This document shows, one piece after another, positions 25,545 through 33,492 of a stretch of 61,896 bases of DNA. The position numbers and the translations under genes are program-made. Under the pieces are notes generated by a model. The model made no database searches and was not told the origin of the DNA. It saw only the letters and a list, made by a program, of their open reading frames with translations. Origin of the DNA: an uncultured Acidobacteriota bacterium (GTDB taxonomy: Bacteria > Acidobacteriota > Terriglobia > Terriglobales > Acidobacteriaceae). Where the stretch lies: positions 1 through 61,896 of the forward strand of contig CAIQPK010000042.1 in the NCBI GenBank assembly GCA_903873705.1. The letters are read 5' to 3'. The stretch's first letter is position 1. The number at the start of each line of letters is the position of its first letter.

Positions 25545-25733
25545 ATGGCAAACGTATGTGATCTTTGCGGCAAAGGTCCGCAGTTCGGCAACAACATTTC
25601 GCACGCGCACAACGTTACACGTCGTCGCTGGAACCCGAATCTTCAGACTGTGAAGGCGCTGGCAAACGGCGTTTCGAAGCGGATGAAGGTCTGCACCGGC
25701 TGCATCAAGAACGGCAAGATCGTCAAGGCGTAG
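25545..25733 (+). CDS. rpmB: 50S ribosomal protein L28
   Basis: A 62-aa ribosomal protein of the large subunit. [20 protein letters not shown] is the exact family opening, followed by THRRRW-like [11 protein letters not shown] and the C-terminal [12 protein letters not shown]. The two CxxC pairs (CDLC, CTGC) form the zinc-binding version. GGAGTG lies about seven bases before ATG 25545. It follows tRNA-Val and is closed by a strong terminator 90 bases downstream. Confidence 0.97.
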   Translation: MANVCDLCGKGPQFGNNISHAHNVTRRRWNPNLQTVKALANGVSKRMKVCTGCIKNGKIVKA

Positions 25734-25819
25734 TTGAGGCGAGACAGGTAACAGCGCACCGGCAACCTTTGTGGATTGCCGGCGGGTTGCCGTATCTGCT
25801 GATGGGTTTTGGATAGTGA

Positions 25820-25848
25820 GAAGCCCCGGTTCTGGCCGGGGCTTTTCT
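25820..25848 (+). terminator. Intrinsic terminator after rpmB
   Basis: AAGCCCCGG-TTCTGG-CCGGGGCTT with a following TTCTGT tract. Another weak stem CCGGCAA/TTGCCGG lies upstream (about 25760-25785). Confidence 0.88.
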
Positions 25849-25877
25849 GTGTCTGTGCTGGCGCTCGACCGTCGTAT

Positions 25878-25909
25878 CCCATGTCCGAAAATCCGGACAT
25901 GGGGCACCC
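25878..25909. repeat. Family F hairpin repeat (copy 2)
   Basis: CCCATGTCCG-AAAATC-CGGACATGGG followed by GCACCCC, placed between the rpmB terminator and msrB stop. Confidence 0.9.
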
Positions 25910-25923
25910 CGAAGGATGATTGG

Positions 25924-26367
25924 TTACTTGGGTTCGAAGCCTAGTGAGGCGGAGTTGATGCAGTAGCGGTTGCCGGTGGGTTGGGGGCCATCGGGGAAGA
26001 CGTGGCCGAGGTGGGCGCCGCAGGTGGCGCAGGTGGTTTCAACGCGGCGCATGCCGAAGGTGTTGTCAACGTGCTCTTCGATGGCGTCGGGGGAGATGGC
26101 ATCGTAGAAGCTGGGCCAGCCGCAGTGGGCGTCAAACTTGGTTTCCGACTTGAAGAGCGGGGCGTTGCAGGCGGCGCAGTGGTAGAGGCCGTCGGCGTGG
26201 TTGTTGGTGAGGGTGCCGGTGAAGGGGCGCTCGGTGCCTTTCTCGCGCATGACGTGGTACTGCATGGGCGTGAGCTGGGCGCGCCATTCGGCGTCGGTCT
26301 TGACTACTTTTTGCTTCGGAGTGTTTTCGGCGTCGCCGAGGGGGCCGCCGGTGGGGATGGTGGGCAT
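25924..26367 (-). CDS. msrB: Peptide methionine-R-sulfoxide reductase MsrB
   Basis: A 147-aa enzyme that reduces methionine-R-sulfoxide in proteins. Two structural zinc CxxC pairs are present ([10 protein letters not shown] and [12 protein letters not shown]). The catalytic cysteine lies in [22 protein letters not shown] and [14 protein letters not shown] are family signatures. An N-terminal stretch of about 20 residues precedes the core, with no signal peptide, so it is cytosolic. ATG 26367 is used. It is a stand-alone gene followed by family-F repeat DNA. Confidence 0.95.
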   Translation of the reverse strand: MPTIPTGGPLGDAENTPKQKVVKTDAEWRAQLTPMQYHVMREKGTERPFTGTLTNNHADGLYHCAACNAPLFKSETKFDAHCGWPSFYDAISPDAIEEHVDNTFGMRRVETTCATCGAHLGHVFPDGPQPTGNRYCINSASLGFEPK

Positions 26368-26712
26368 GGGATCGTCTCCTGTTGCTGATGTAAAGATTAG
26401 ATGCTTTGGGGGGCGAAAAGGCGTCGAGGGTGGGGCTGTGTGCGGGACAGGAGTTGAGGTGAAACGGCCATATAGGTCGGGCTTTCAGCCCTCAGGTTCT
26501 TCATCGTGACTCTACCTGGGGCTTCGCCCCAGGCTGGTATAGGGCGCGCCGTTGGCGCTTGGCTGCGGTGGTGGTGCTGGCGTTGTGGGTTCGGCACCGG
26601 GTGTGATGGGGCGCGCCGTGGGTGCTTTGGCTGCGGTGTGGTGCTCGCGTTGGGGCTTTGCCTTGAACTGTTGTTGACCCCGCATGGTGCCGGGGCGCAT
26701 GGGAAGGATCGT
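26368..26712. other. Gene-free stretch with GC-rich hairpin repeats
   Basis: No gene supported. It holds a perfect hairpin CCTGGGGC-TTC-GCCCCAGG (26515-26533), a smaller GGGCT/AGCCC stem near 26479, and two imperfect copies of a GGGCGCGCCGT-G-GCTTGGCTGCGG type module around 26540 and 26610. These look like decayed dispersed repeats. Confidence 0.7.
26515..26533. repeat. Perfect GC-rich hairpin
   Basis: CCTGGGGC-TTC-GCCCCAGG, 8-bp stem, followed by CTGGTATAGGGCGCGCCG. No T-tract. Confidence 0.8.
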
Positions 26713-27549
26713 TCAGCTGCCTTTGACGGCGGCGTGGATGGCTAGCAGGGTTTCGAGGGTGGCTTTGAGGTGGTTGAGGTGGAGGGCGTTGGCGCCGTCG
26801 GATTTGGCGTGGGCGGGATCGTCGTGGACTTCGAGGATGATGCCGGCGATGCCGGCGGCGACGGCGGCGCGGGTGAGGGTGGGGATGAATTCAGGCTGGC
26901 CGCCGGAGGTGCCGCCGGCGCCGGAGGGGGTCTGGACGGAGTGGGTGCCGTCGAAGACGACCGGGGCGAGTGAGCGCATGATGGGGAGTGCGCGCATGTC
27001 GACGACGAGGTTGTTGTAGCCGAAGCTGGCGCCGCGTTCGGTGAGGGAGACGCGGGAGTTGCCGCTTTCGCGGACTTTTTCGACCGCGTGCTTCATGTCC
27101 CAGGGAGCGACGAACTGGCCCTTCTTGACGTTGATGGCGCGGCCGGTTTTGGAGGCGGAGACGAGCAGGTCGGTCTGGCGGCAGAGGAAGGCGGGGATCT
27201 GGAGGACGGCTTCGACGTCGCCGAGGGCTTCGGAGAGCTGGGTGGCCTGGTCGGGGGTGTGGACGTCAGTGAGGACGGGGAGGTTGTTGCTTTTCGCAAT
27301 GCTGCGGAGGATGCGCGCGCCTTCCGCGAGGCCGGGGCCGCGGTAGCTGTGGATGGAGGTTCGGTTGGCCTTGTCGTACGAGGCTTTGAAGATGTAGGGG
27401 ATGGCGAGGTCGGCGGCGATGCGCTGGATGGCGTCGGCTAGGGTGCGGGCGTGGGTCTCGGACTCGATGACGCAGGGGCCGGCGATGAGGAAGAGGTCTG
27501 GGCCGCCGGCGGTGATAGGGCCGATGGCGAATTTTTGAGGATGGCTCAC
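26713..27549 (-). CDS. kdsA: 2-dehydro-3-deoxyphosphooctonate aldolase (KDO-8-P synthase)
   Basis: Condenses phosphoenolpyruvate with arabinose 5-phosphate to KDO-8-phosphate for lipopolysaccharide core. The 278-aa TIM barrel has LFLIAGPCVIES, FKASYDKANRTS, LTDVHTPDQ, IPAFLCRQTDLL, VKKGQFVAPWDMKHA, TERGASFGYNNLVVDMR and VFDGTHSVQ. The Cys in AGPCVIES and His/Glu/Asp residues suggest the metal-dependent class, but I cannot decide from motifs alone. The GTG at 27549 gives the normal length; the ATG-initiated extension to 27630 is coded by a family-F repeat and is not part of the gene. Confidence 0.94.
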   Translation of the reverse strand: MSHPQKFAIGPITAGGPDLFLIAGPCVIESETHARTLADAIQRIAADLAIPYIFKASYDKANRTSIHSYRGPGLAEGARILRSIAKSNNLPVLTDVHTPDQATQLSEALGDVEAVLQIPAFLCRQTDLLVSASKTGRAINVKKGQFVAPWDMKHAVEKVRESGNSRVSLTERGASFGYNNLVVDMRALPIMRSLAPVVFDGTHSVQTPSGAGGTSGGQPEFIPTLTRAAVAAGIAGIILEVHDDPAHAKSDGANALHLNHLKATLETLLAIHAAVKGS

Positions 27550-27601
27550 GGGTTCTATTGGAGCATAAGGTGTGGGGGTGGAGGCGTGGGATTCTGAGGA
27601 T

Positions 27602-27632
27602 CCCATGTCCGGGAATCCAGACATGGGCACCC
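27602..27632. repeat. Family F hairpin repeat (copy 3)
   Basis: CCCATGTCCGGGAATCCAGA then CATGGGCACCCC; arms as in the other copies with one mismatch. It lies just upstream of kdsA and is open in the kdsA frame. Confidence 0.85.
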
Positions 27633-27687
27633 CTCTTCTGCGGAGGAGGACAAGTCGCGGCTTCGCGGCAGATCGCTGATGTAGGGC

Positions 27688-28275
27688 TTAGCGCTTTACG
27701 CTGAGGAAGATGGGTTTGACCATGGCTTCGATTTTTGCGGCCATTTGTTCTGCGGGGATGCGGTTGGGGGTTTCGAACCAGCGGCGGGCGGCTCCGAAGA
27801 TGGCCCAGGCGGCGGTGGTGGCGAGGAGCGTGGGGTCGACGCCGGGGGTTGGCGTGCGGTGGGCGGCGCCTTCGAGGAAGACGCTCTCGACGACCGGGAT
27901 GATGGAGGTTTCTAGCGGCATTTTGAGTAGCGCGGTAGGGCAGCCGGTGGTTTCGGCGAGGTAGTCGCAGACGCCGAGGGCGATGGCGCGGATGGCTCCG
28001 TCGCAGTTGGAGAAGGAGAGGCCGCGACGGGCGACGAGGTCGCGGAAACGGGCGGCGGTCATCGCCTGGAGGAGGGCGTTCTTGTCCGGGTAGTGGAGGT
28101 AGAAGGTGGCGCGGTTGAGGGTGGCCTCGTCGGCGATCTCCTGGATGGAGATGGCGTCGAACTCCTTTTTATTCAGCAACCTGATGAGGGCGTCCATGAG
28201 CATGCGGCGGCTGCGGAGGATGCGGGGATCGACCGCTGCGGGGGCTGCTTCTGCGGGTTGGAGGGTGGAGGCCAT
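27688..28275 (-). CDS. TetR-family transcriptional regulator
   Basis: A 195-aa repressor. The N-terminal helix-turn-helix is clear: LRSRRMLMDALIRLLNKKEFD, then ISIQEIADEATLNRATFYLHYPDKNALL. The C-terminal ligand domain is not assignable to a known ligand. The gene is divergent from the azoreductase gene with a 116-base spacer that carries an inverted repeat, so it most likely represses azoR-doxX and itself. Typical inducers of such pairs are quinones or electrophiles; this is inference. Confidence 0.9.
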   Translation of the reverse strand: MASTLQPAEAAPAAVDPRILRSRRMLMDALIRLLNKKEFDAISIQEIADEATLNRATFYLHYPDKNALLQAMTAARFRDLVARRGLSFSNCDGAIRAIALGVCDYLAETTGCPTALLKMPLETSIIPVVESVFLEGAAHRTPTPGVDPTLLATTAAWAIFGAARRWFETPNRIPAEQMAAKIEAMVKPIFLSVKR

Positions 28276-28327
28276 TTTCCGGTTTCAGCATACCTCTTCT
28301 ATGGCAATAGATGCGTAAGCAACATCT

Positions 28328-28348
28328 GTCGATTTATTTTGAATCGAC
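28328..28348. promoter_or_regulatory. Probable TetR operator
   Basis: Inverted repeat GTCGATT-TATTTTG-AATCGAC in the divergent spacer. A half-site-like ATGTCGATAAAG follows at about 28351. The AT-rich centre may also hold the azoR promoter. Confidence 0.6.
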
Positions 28349-28391
28349 GAATGTCGATAAAGCGTCATATGTCGCATAGGAGGCTTTTGCC

Positions 28392-29033
28392 ATGCCCACA
28401 CTACTTCATATCGACTCCAGCCCGCTTTACGGGCGGTCTGTTTCCCGCGAGCTTACCGGTGCGTTTGTTGCCGACTGGAAGGCTGCTCACCCGGATGGAA
28501 CGGTCGTTGACCGTGACCTGAACTCGACTTCGATCCCGCCGATCGACGGCGGATGGATTGGCGCGGTCTATACGCCGGAAGAGGCGCGGACGCCGGAGCA
28601 GAAGGATCTGCTTACGCTGTCGGAGTCGCTGATTGCGGAGCTGGAGCAGGCCGATGAGTACGTGATTGGCGTGCCGATGCATAACTTCGGTGTGCCGTCG
28701 GTGCTGAAGCTGTGGATTGACCAGATTGCGCGCGCCGGGAAGACGTTCAGCTATGCGGACGGAGCGCCGAAGGGTTTGCTGACGGGCAAGAAGGCGACGT
28801 TTGTCATCGCTACGGGCGGGAATTATGACGCGCAGACGCAGATGGCTTCGTTCAACTTTGTGGAGCCGTATCTGCGGTCGGTGTTTGGGTTTCTGGGCGT
28901 GACGGATGCGACGTTTCTGACCGCCGGTGGAACGATGGCGCTGAATCAGGGGCTGGACCGCGTGGCGTTCCTGGCGCCGCATCTGCAGGCCGTGCACACG
29001 CAGGCGCAGGTGGCGCAGGGAGGTGTGGCGTGA
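28392..29033 (+). CDS. azoR: FMN-dependent NADH-azoreductase
   Basis: A 213-aa flavodoxin-fold quinone/azo reductase. MPTLLHIDSSPLYGRSVSREL is the FMN phosphate-binding opening (S-S.......S); further blocks are EYVIGVPMHNFGVPSVLKLW, FSYADGAPKGLLTGKKATFV and TGGNYD. It reduces quinones and azo compounds with NADH via FMN, usually as part of thiol or quinone stress defence. AGGAGG lies about eight bases before the ATG. It is the first gene of a two-gene unit (4-bp overlap with the next gene) divergent from TetR. Confidence 0.93.
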   Translation: MPTLLHIDSSPLYGRSVSRELTGAFVADWKAAHPDGTVVDRDLNSTSIPPIDGGWIGAVYTPEEARTPEQKDLLTLSESLIAELEQADEYVIGVPMHNFGVPSVLKLWIDQIARAGKTFSYADGAPKGLLTGKKATFVIATGGNYDAQTQMASFNFVEPYLRSVFGFLGVTDATFLTAGGTMALNQGLDRVAFLAPHLQAVHTQAQVAQGGVA

Positions 29034-29419
29034 AGATCGTCTCAACGATTGCGCGGTATCTGCTGGGGCTCATGTTCACGGTCTTCGGCCTGAATGGGTT
29101 TCTGAACTTTATTCCTCAGTCGCCGCCGGCTAATCCGCTGGCACAGCAGTTTTTTGGCGCGGTATTTGCGTCGCATTTTGCGTGGTTCTTTTTTGCGGTG
29201 CAGCTGCTGGGCGGGGTGTTGTTGCTGTCGGGGTACTTTGTGCCGCTGGCGCTGACGTTGTTGGCGGCGGAGCTGTACAACATCCTGGCGTTCCACATTA
29301 CGCTGGCTCCGGGAGCGGCGCCGGCGGTGGTGGCTTGTGTGTTGTGGGTGCTGGTGTTTCAGCAATACCGCGGGAGCTTTGCGGGGATATTGAGGGCGAA
29401 GCCGCTGGTGGAGGGGTAG
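29030..29419 (+). CDS. DoxX-like membrane protein
   Basis: A 129-aa membrane protein with four hydrophobic helices: YLLGLMFTVFGLNGFLNFI, WFFFAVQLLGGVLLLSGYF, LTLLAAELYNILAFHI and PAVVACVLWVLVFQQY. The opening ISTIARYLLGLMFTVFGLNG-type pattern is that of DoxX/DoxX-like proteins, several of which accompany redox-stress enzymes. GTG at 29030 overlaps the azoR stop, so expression is coupled to it. It may support quinone or thiol redox homeostasis at the membrane; this is inferred from the partner gene. Confidence 0.82.
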   Translation: MKIVSTIARYLLGLMFTVFGLNGFLNFIPQSPPANPLAQQFFGAVFASHFAWFFFAVQLLGGVLLLSGYFVPLALTLLAAELYNILAFHITLAPGAAPAVVACVLWVLVFQQYRGSFAGILRAKPLVEG

Positions 29420-29420
29420 G

Positions 29421-30242
29421 TTACTTCCGACCTGCGCGACTAAGCTTGCGCTCGAATAGCGTCTTCTTCTTCAGATCCGAGCCCTGAAGCCCGGTATAGA
29501 CATCCGGGTAGTAGAAGCGGAGCCGCGCCAGCGCACCGGCATCAAAAGCTGCCACCGTTGAGCTACGAAGGTCGGCAAGCAAAGATGCTTGTAGGTCAGC
29601 GCTGGTGGCGGCTCCCCAATCTTTTTTTACCTCGTCAATGAGCTTCGGCGTCTCAATGGGTGAATTTACGATTAGCCCTGCCGTGGGCTGATAACGAACC
29701 GGCGTCAAAGAGCGATTCACTATTTGTCCGATTAGCGCGAAGCAGACATCGCCCACCTTGACGGTGTATCCACCCTTGAATGGACGCTCAAGGAATGAGT
29801 CAGATCGCCTAACTCGCGGTTTGCTCCTGTCGCGTCGATCGTACTCGTCGCCGTAGACCATCCACATGAAGCTGAAACTATTTGATGGAGTTGTCGTGGG
29901 CGGGTTACCGACTTGCAATTTTGTTGGGTGCTGATCGCTAAGGTGCGCCATAAGTTCTGGCAGGACAGCGGGCCCCCTGCGCACCAATTCACGCATCATT
30001 GGTGGCGTTGATGGAGGCGGAGGGCCGAGAAGACCTCCTTCAAATTCGGCAGGGGTATCGTCGGCCATGAAGCTCGAATACATTCCGAAGCTGTCGATGC
30101 CAACCGTTCGCGAATCGAGCGTCGTAAGGCTATCGATGAGGTCTTCGGTTTTCCGGTGGAATTCTTCTGCACTCTGCGCGGACAGGGCGGCAGAGGACAG
30201 CACGAGACAAAGCAGTAAAAAAAGGCGTGACGCTCTGAACAT
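29421..30242 (-). CDS. Secreted hypothetical protein (273 aa)
   Basis: I do not recognise the family. The signal peptide MFRASRLFLLLCLVLSSAAL ends near SAQSAEEF. The mature part begins with a helical DLIDSLTTLDSRTVGIDSFG, continues with a Pro-rich stretch, MRELVRRGPAVLPELMAHLS (HEAT-like) and a conserved-looking VKVGDVCFALIGQIVNRSLT, a pattern also seen in proteins with HEAT-like repeat units and a VGD-C..iGQI.nR motif. Start ATG 30242 has GGAAGG six bases upstream. Base composition is lower in GC than its neighbours. Convergent with doxX (1-base gap). Confidence 0.72.
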   Translation of the reverse strand: MFRASRLFLLLCLVLSSAALSAQSAEEFHRKTEDLIDSLTTLDSRTVGIDSFGMYSSFMADDTPAEFEGGLLGPPPPSTPPMMRELVRRGPAVLPELMAHLSDQHPTKLQVGNPPTTTPSNSFSFMWMVYGDEYDRRDRSKPRVRRSDSFLERPFKGGYTVKVGDVCFALIGQIVNRSLTPVRYQPTAGLIVNSPIETPKLIDEVKKDWGAATSADLQASLLADLRSSTVAAFDAGALARLRFYYPDVYTGLQGSDLKKKTLFERKLSRAGRK

Positions 30243-30302
30243 GGTTTTCCTTCCGGAGAACAACTTATCAGGTGCAATGAAATCACTCTATTGACTTCGT
30301 TT

Positions 30303-33119
30303 TTATGGGCCTGCGCTTTGGGCGGTGATGTGGCCGTCGGGAGTAAGGAGGAAGGTGGTGGCGCCCTGGCGGTCGGTGCGGTAGGTGGGGATGTGGGCGG
30401 CTTCCAAGCGTTCAAGAATCTCCGGGCGGGGGTGGCCGAAGGTGTTGCGGCGGCCGTCGCTGATGATGGCTTCGTGGGGAGAGGCGGCGGCGAGGAAGGT
30501 GGGGTTGGTGGAGGTGAGGCTGCCGTGGTGGCCTATTTTTAGCAGCGTTACGGGGGTGATGCGGTGGTTGGCGATCATGCGGGATTCGCTGGGGCGCTCG
30601 GCGTCGCCTTCGAGGAGGGCGCTGGCGCGGTTGTAGTCGAGGCGGAGGACGAGGGAGTCGTCGTTGAGGGGGCTGGCGGGGTTGGTGTAGGTGGGCTCGG
30701 GGGAGAGGGCGGTGGCGGTGAGGCCGCCGAAGGGGAAGGTGTCGCCGGCTTGGAAGTGACGGATGGGGATGTTGAGCTGGGCGGCGAGGGCGAGGAGGGA
30801 GCGGAAGTCGGGTGAGTTGCCGGGGTCGATGGAGAGCCAGAGCTCGCGGGGATGGAAGTCGCGGAGGATGGCGGGGAGGCCGCCCATGTGGTCGGAGTGG
30901 GCGTGGGTGAGGAGGACGGCGTCGAGGGTGCGGATGCGGCGCGACCAGAGATAGGGGGCGACGACTTCTTCGCCGACGTCCCAGCGGAGAGCGGCGGAGG
31001 CGGGTTGGCCGACGGGGCCGCCGGCGTCGACGAGGAGAGTGTGGCCGTCGGGGGAGACGACGAGGAGGGAGTCGCCCTGACCGACGTCGAGGGCAGTGAT
31101 CTCCAGCGTGTTGGGGTGGAGTGCGGGTGGGGTGGGCCAGAGAGTGGCGATGGGGATGAGCGCAACGGCAAGGGCGCCGGTGAGGGCGAGGGTGCGGCTG
31201 CGTTGGCGGAGAGACCAGGTGGAGTAGGCGATGGCGGTGATCGCGGCGGCTATGGCTAGGGAGGTGGGGGAGGGGATGCGGGTGTCGGCAAAGCGGAGGT
31301 GGCTGAGGTGGGTGATGGCGTAGCTGACAGCGTGGAGGGTGAGGGCGGTGAGCGCGGCGGGGATGAGCGCGAGGGTGGGGCTGAGGAGGGCGGCGCAGAA
31401 GGTGAGGATCGCGAGGGGAGCGAGGATGGCTACGAGGGGGATGGCGAGGATGTTGGCGGGGAGAGCGAACGGGGTGGCGCGATGGAAGTAGATGGCCATA
31501 GGGAGGGCCATGGCGGCTTCGATGACGAGGGAGATGAGGAGGAGTTCGGAGAGGCGTAGGAGGGAGCGGAGGGTGAAGGCGGGGAGGTGGCGGAGGAGGG
31601 AACGAGGGTTCAGGGTGAAGGAGCGAGGGCCCAGGGTCCAGGGCCCAGGGCCCAGAAGGCGAGGAAGAACCGGTGGCATAAGGGCGGCGAGGGTGGTTCC
31701 GAAGAGGCGGAGGAGGACGCGCTGCTGGGCCAGGTATGGGGGGAGTTGGGGGTCGAGCCAGAGGGCGTCCAGGTTGCGGGCGGCGTGGAGGCGGGGGTGG
31801 ATGAGGCGGTGGGCGATAGGGAGCGCGAGGCCGCCGACGGCGATGAGGACGAGGAAGGTCATCTGGAAGCTGGCTTCGGTGAGGGCGCGGGGCTCGAAGG
31901 CGAGGACCGCGAGGGCGGCGGCGCCGAGGGCCTGCAGGATGCTGACGTCGCGGCCAAGCCAGCGGGCGAGGAGGAAGACGGTGGTCATGAGGAGGGCGCG
32001 CTCTACGGGGAGGCCGAAGCCGGTGAGCGTGGCGTAAGCGGTGGTGGCGGCGATGGTGAGGATGGTCGCTGCGCTGCGGGGAGTGCGTAGACGGCGGAGG
32101 GTCCAGAAAAACATGCCGGCGAGCAGGGCGACGTGCATGCCGGAGACGACGAAGAGGTGGAAGGAGCCGGTGCGCTCGAAGCCGAGGCGGAGGTCGCGGC
32201 GTAGGCCGGCGCGGTCGCCGAAGAGCATGGCGCTGAGCATGGCGGCGTCGTCTGCGGTGAGGCGGAAGGTGCGAGGGAGCGTGCGATTGGCTGGGGAGGT
32301 GACGAAGGCGGTGAGGCGGTGGGCGGCCCAGGTTTGGGCGGCGAAGGCGCGGCAGTGGAGCGAAGGGCCAGGGTTCAGGGTCCAGGGCTCAGAGCGCGTG
32401 GTGGCGGGGAGTATCTGGATGGAGGTGGCTTTGACGGTGGATTGGGTGGTGATGCCTTCGGCGAGGAGCTCGTCGGTGTAGGACCAGGCGCCGGCGTCGC
32501 GGTAGAGGTCGGGGGTGTGGAGGCGGAGAGGGAGCTCGAGCTCGTCGCCGCAGTGCAGTGCGGGCGTGCCGTTGAGGAGGGTGAGGCGGACGCCGCCGGT
32601 GACGGGGCGGAGCTCGTCGATGTCGGGGGTGAGGTACTCGACGTGGTCGATGGCGAGATCGAGGGATACGGCTTCGGCGGGGGTTTCGGCGGGGTCGGTG
32701 GTGGGGGCGGAGAGCCAGGGCTGGGGGAGCTCGCCGGCGCGGCGGGCGGTGGGGAGCGCGGGGAGGGTGCGGATGCGGACGACCTGGCCGCGGACGGTGC
32801 GGCTGAGGTTGTCGGCGTAGGGGCGGAGGCCGGTTTGGAGGGAGGGGGAGGGTTGGATCTGTGCGCACCAGCAGCCGGCTACGGCCCAGAGGGCGAGCGT
32901 GGGAATGGGCGCGAGGCGCGGGGATTTGTGGAGGGCGAGGAGGGTGAGGGCCAGCAGGAGAGCGAGGGCGAGGAGGATGAAGGAGGGGAATTGGTGGGGG
33001 AGTCGTGTGCCTGCGGCGAAGGCGATGGCGGCGGCGAGCAGAGGGGCGCGGCGGAAGCGGAGGGGCTCCACCGGCGGGGGGTTGGCCATCCAGAATTGAG
33101 CAGCACCAGGTGACGGCAT
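30303..33119 (-). CDS. comEC: DNA internalisation protein ComEC/Rec2 with two repeat insertions
   Basis: An inner-membrane channel protein for single-stranded DNA uptake in natural transformation. At 938 aa it is longer than most homologues (about 750-850). N-terminal helices and OB-like region, then the competence domain (FERTGSFHLFVVSGMHVALL), then a metallo-beta-lactamase domain with LLTHAHSDHMGGLPAIL and LLKIGHHGSLTST. Two in-frame family-D repeats add Pro/Trp-rich peptides at about residues 242-253 (SEPWTLNPGPS) and 488-505 (GPWTLGPRS), outside the catalytic motifs. Start may be ATG 33119 or 33089. Confidence 0.92.
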   Translation of the reverse strand: MPSPGAAQFWMANPPPVEPLRFRRAPLLAAAIAFAAGTRLPHQFPSFILLALALLLALTLLALHKSPRLAPIPTLALWAVAGCWCAQIQPSPSLQTGLRPYADNLSRTVRGQVVRIRTLPALPTARRAGELPQPWLSAPTTDPAETPAEAVSLDLAIDHVEYLTPDIDELRPVTGGVRLTLLNGTPALHCGDELELPLRLHTPDLYRDAGAWSYTDELLAEGITTQSTVKATSIQILPATTRSEPWTLNPGPSLHCRAFAAQTWAAHRLTAFVTSPANRTLPRTFRLTADDAAMLSAMLFGDRAGLRRDLRLGFERTGSFHLFVVSGMHVALLAGMFFWTLRRLRTPRSAATILTIAATTAYATLTGFGLPVERALLMTTVFLLARWLGRDVSILQALGAAALAVLAFEPRALTEASFQMTFLVLIAVGGLALPIAHRLIHPRLHAARNLDALWLDPQLPPYLAQQRVLLRLFGTTLAALMPPVLPRLLGPGPWTLGPRSFTLNPRSLLRHLPAFTLRSLLRLSELLLISLVIEAAMALPMAIYFHRATPFALPANILAIPLVAILAPLAILTFCAALLSPTLALIPAALTALTLHAVSYAITHLSHLRFADTRIPSPTSLAIAAAITAIAYSTWSLRQRSRTLALTGALAVALIPIATLWPTPPALHPNTLEITALDVGQGDSLLVVSPDGHTLLVDAGGPVGQPASAALRWDVGEEVVAPYLWSRRIRTLDAVLLTHAHSDHMGGLPAILRDFHPRELWLSIDPGNSPDFRSLLALAAQLNIPIRHFQAGDTFPFGGLTATALSPEPTYTNPASPLNDDSLVLRLDYNRASALLEGDAERPSESRMIANHRITPVTLLKIGHHGSLTSTNPTFLAAASPHEAIISDGRRNTFGHPRPEILERLEAAHIPTYRTDRQGATTFLLTPDGHITAQSAGP
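31605..31657. repeat. Family D repeat inside comEC (distal copy)
   Basis: GAGGGTTCAGGGTGAAGGAG then GGGCCCAGGGTCCAGGGCCC and CAGA, in frame within the coding sequence, encoding GPGPWTLGPRSFTLNPRSL on the minus strand. Confidence 0.9.
32363..32395. repeat. Family D repeat inside comEC (proximal copy)
   Basis: AAGGGCCAGGGTTCAGGGTC then CAGGGCTCAGA, in frame, encoding SEPWTLNPGPS. Confidence 0.9.
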
Positions 33120-33249
33120 GGGAAGCGCTGAGGGTTCGGATAAGCGTAGCGCATGGGGGTGGGGTGTGGGGGATTTTGTGGGTTGTGGCAGTGCTGGTGG
33201 CTGAAGTCGTGGCTCTACTTGCGAAAAACGGGAGAAAACAAAAGCGGGG

Positions 33250-33281
33250 AAGCAGGTCCTTCGCTGCGCTCAGGATGACAA
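33250..33281 (+). repeat. B-type hairpin repeat, TCCT/AGGA stem variant
   Basis: AAGCAGGTCCTTCGCTGCGC then TCAGGATGACA. Stem TCCT/AGGA instead of TTCC/GGAA of other copies. Confidence 0.9.
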
Positions 33282-33301
33282 TTTCTCTTTCAGAGAAATT
33301 G
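33279..33301. repeat. Palindrome J (copy 2)
   Basis: CAATTTCTCT-TTC-AGAGAAATTG, perfect 10-bp arms, joined to TCTAAG and the array. Confidence 0.92.
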
Positions 33302-33306
33302 TCTAA

Positions 33307-33402
<96 letters not shown>

Positions 33403-33405
33403 CCA

Positions 33406-33465
33406 ATGCGGGGATCTCTCCACTGCGCATCGCAAAAGCGCGATGCTTCGGTCGAGATGACGGTT
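33406..33465 (+). repeat. C-type hairpin repeat with inner GCGCATCGC stem
   Basis: ATGCGGGGATCTCTCCACTG then GCGCATCGCAAAAGCGCGAT, then TCGAGATGACGG. Outer stem ATCTC/GAGAT; the centre carries an extra CATCGC/GCGATG hairpin absent from copies at 41211 and 45226. Confidence 0.88.
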
Positions 33466-33492
33466 GTGGTGGGGTGGAAGGGTGGTGAGGAG

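Noticed and set aside
27550-27630. ATG start of kdsA at 27630
   Set aside because: This part is a family-F repeat; the conserved enzyme begins near GTG 27549.
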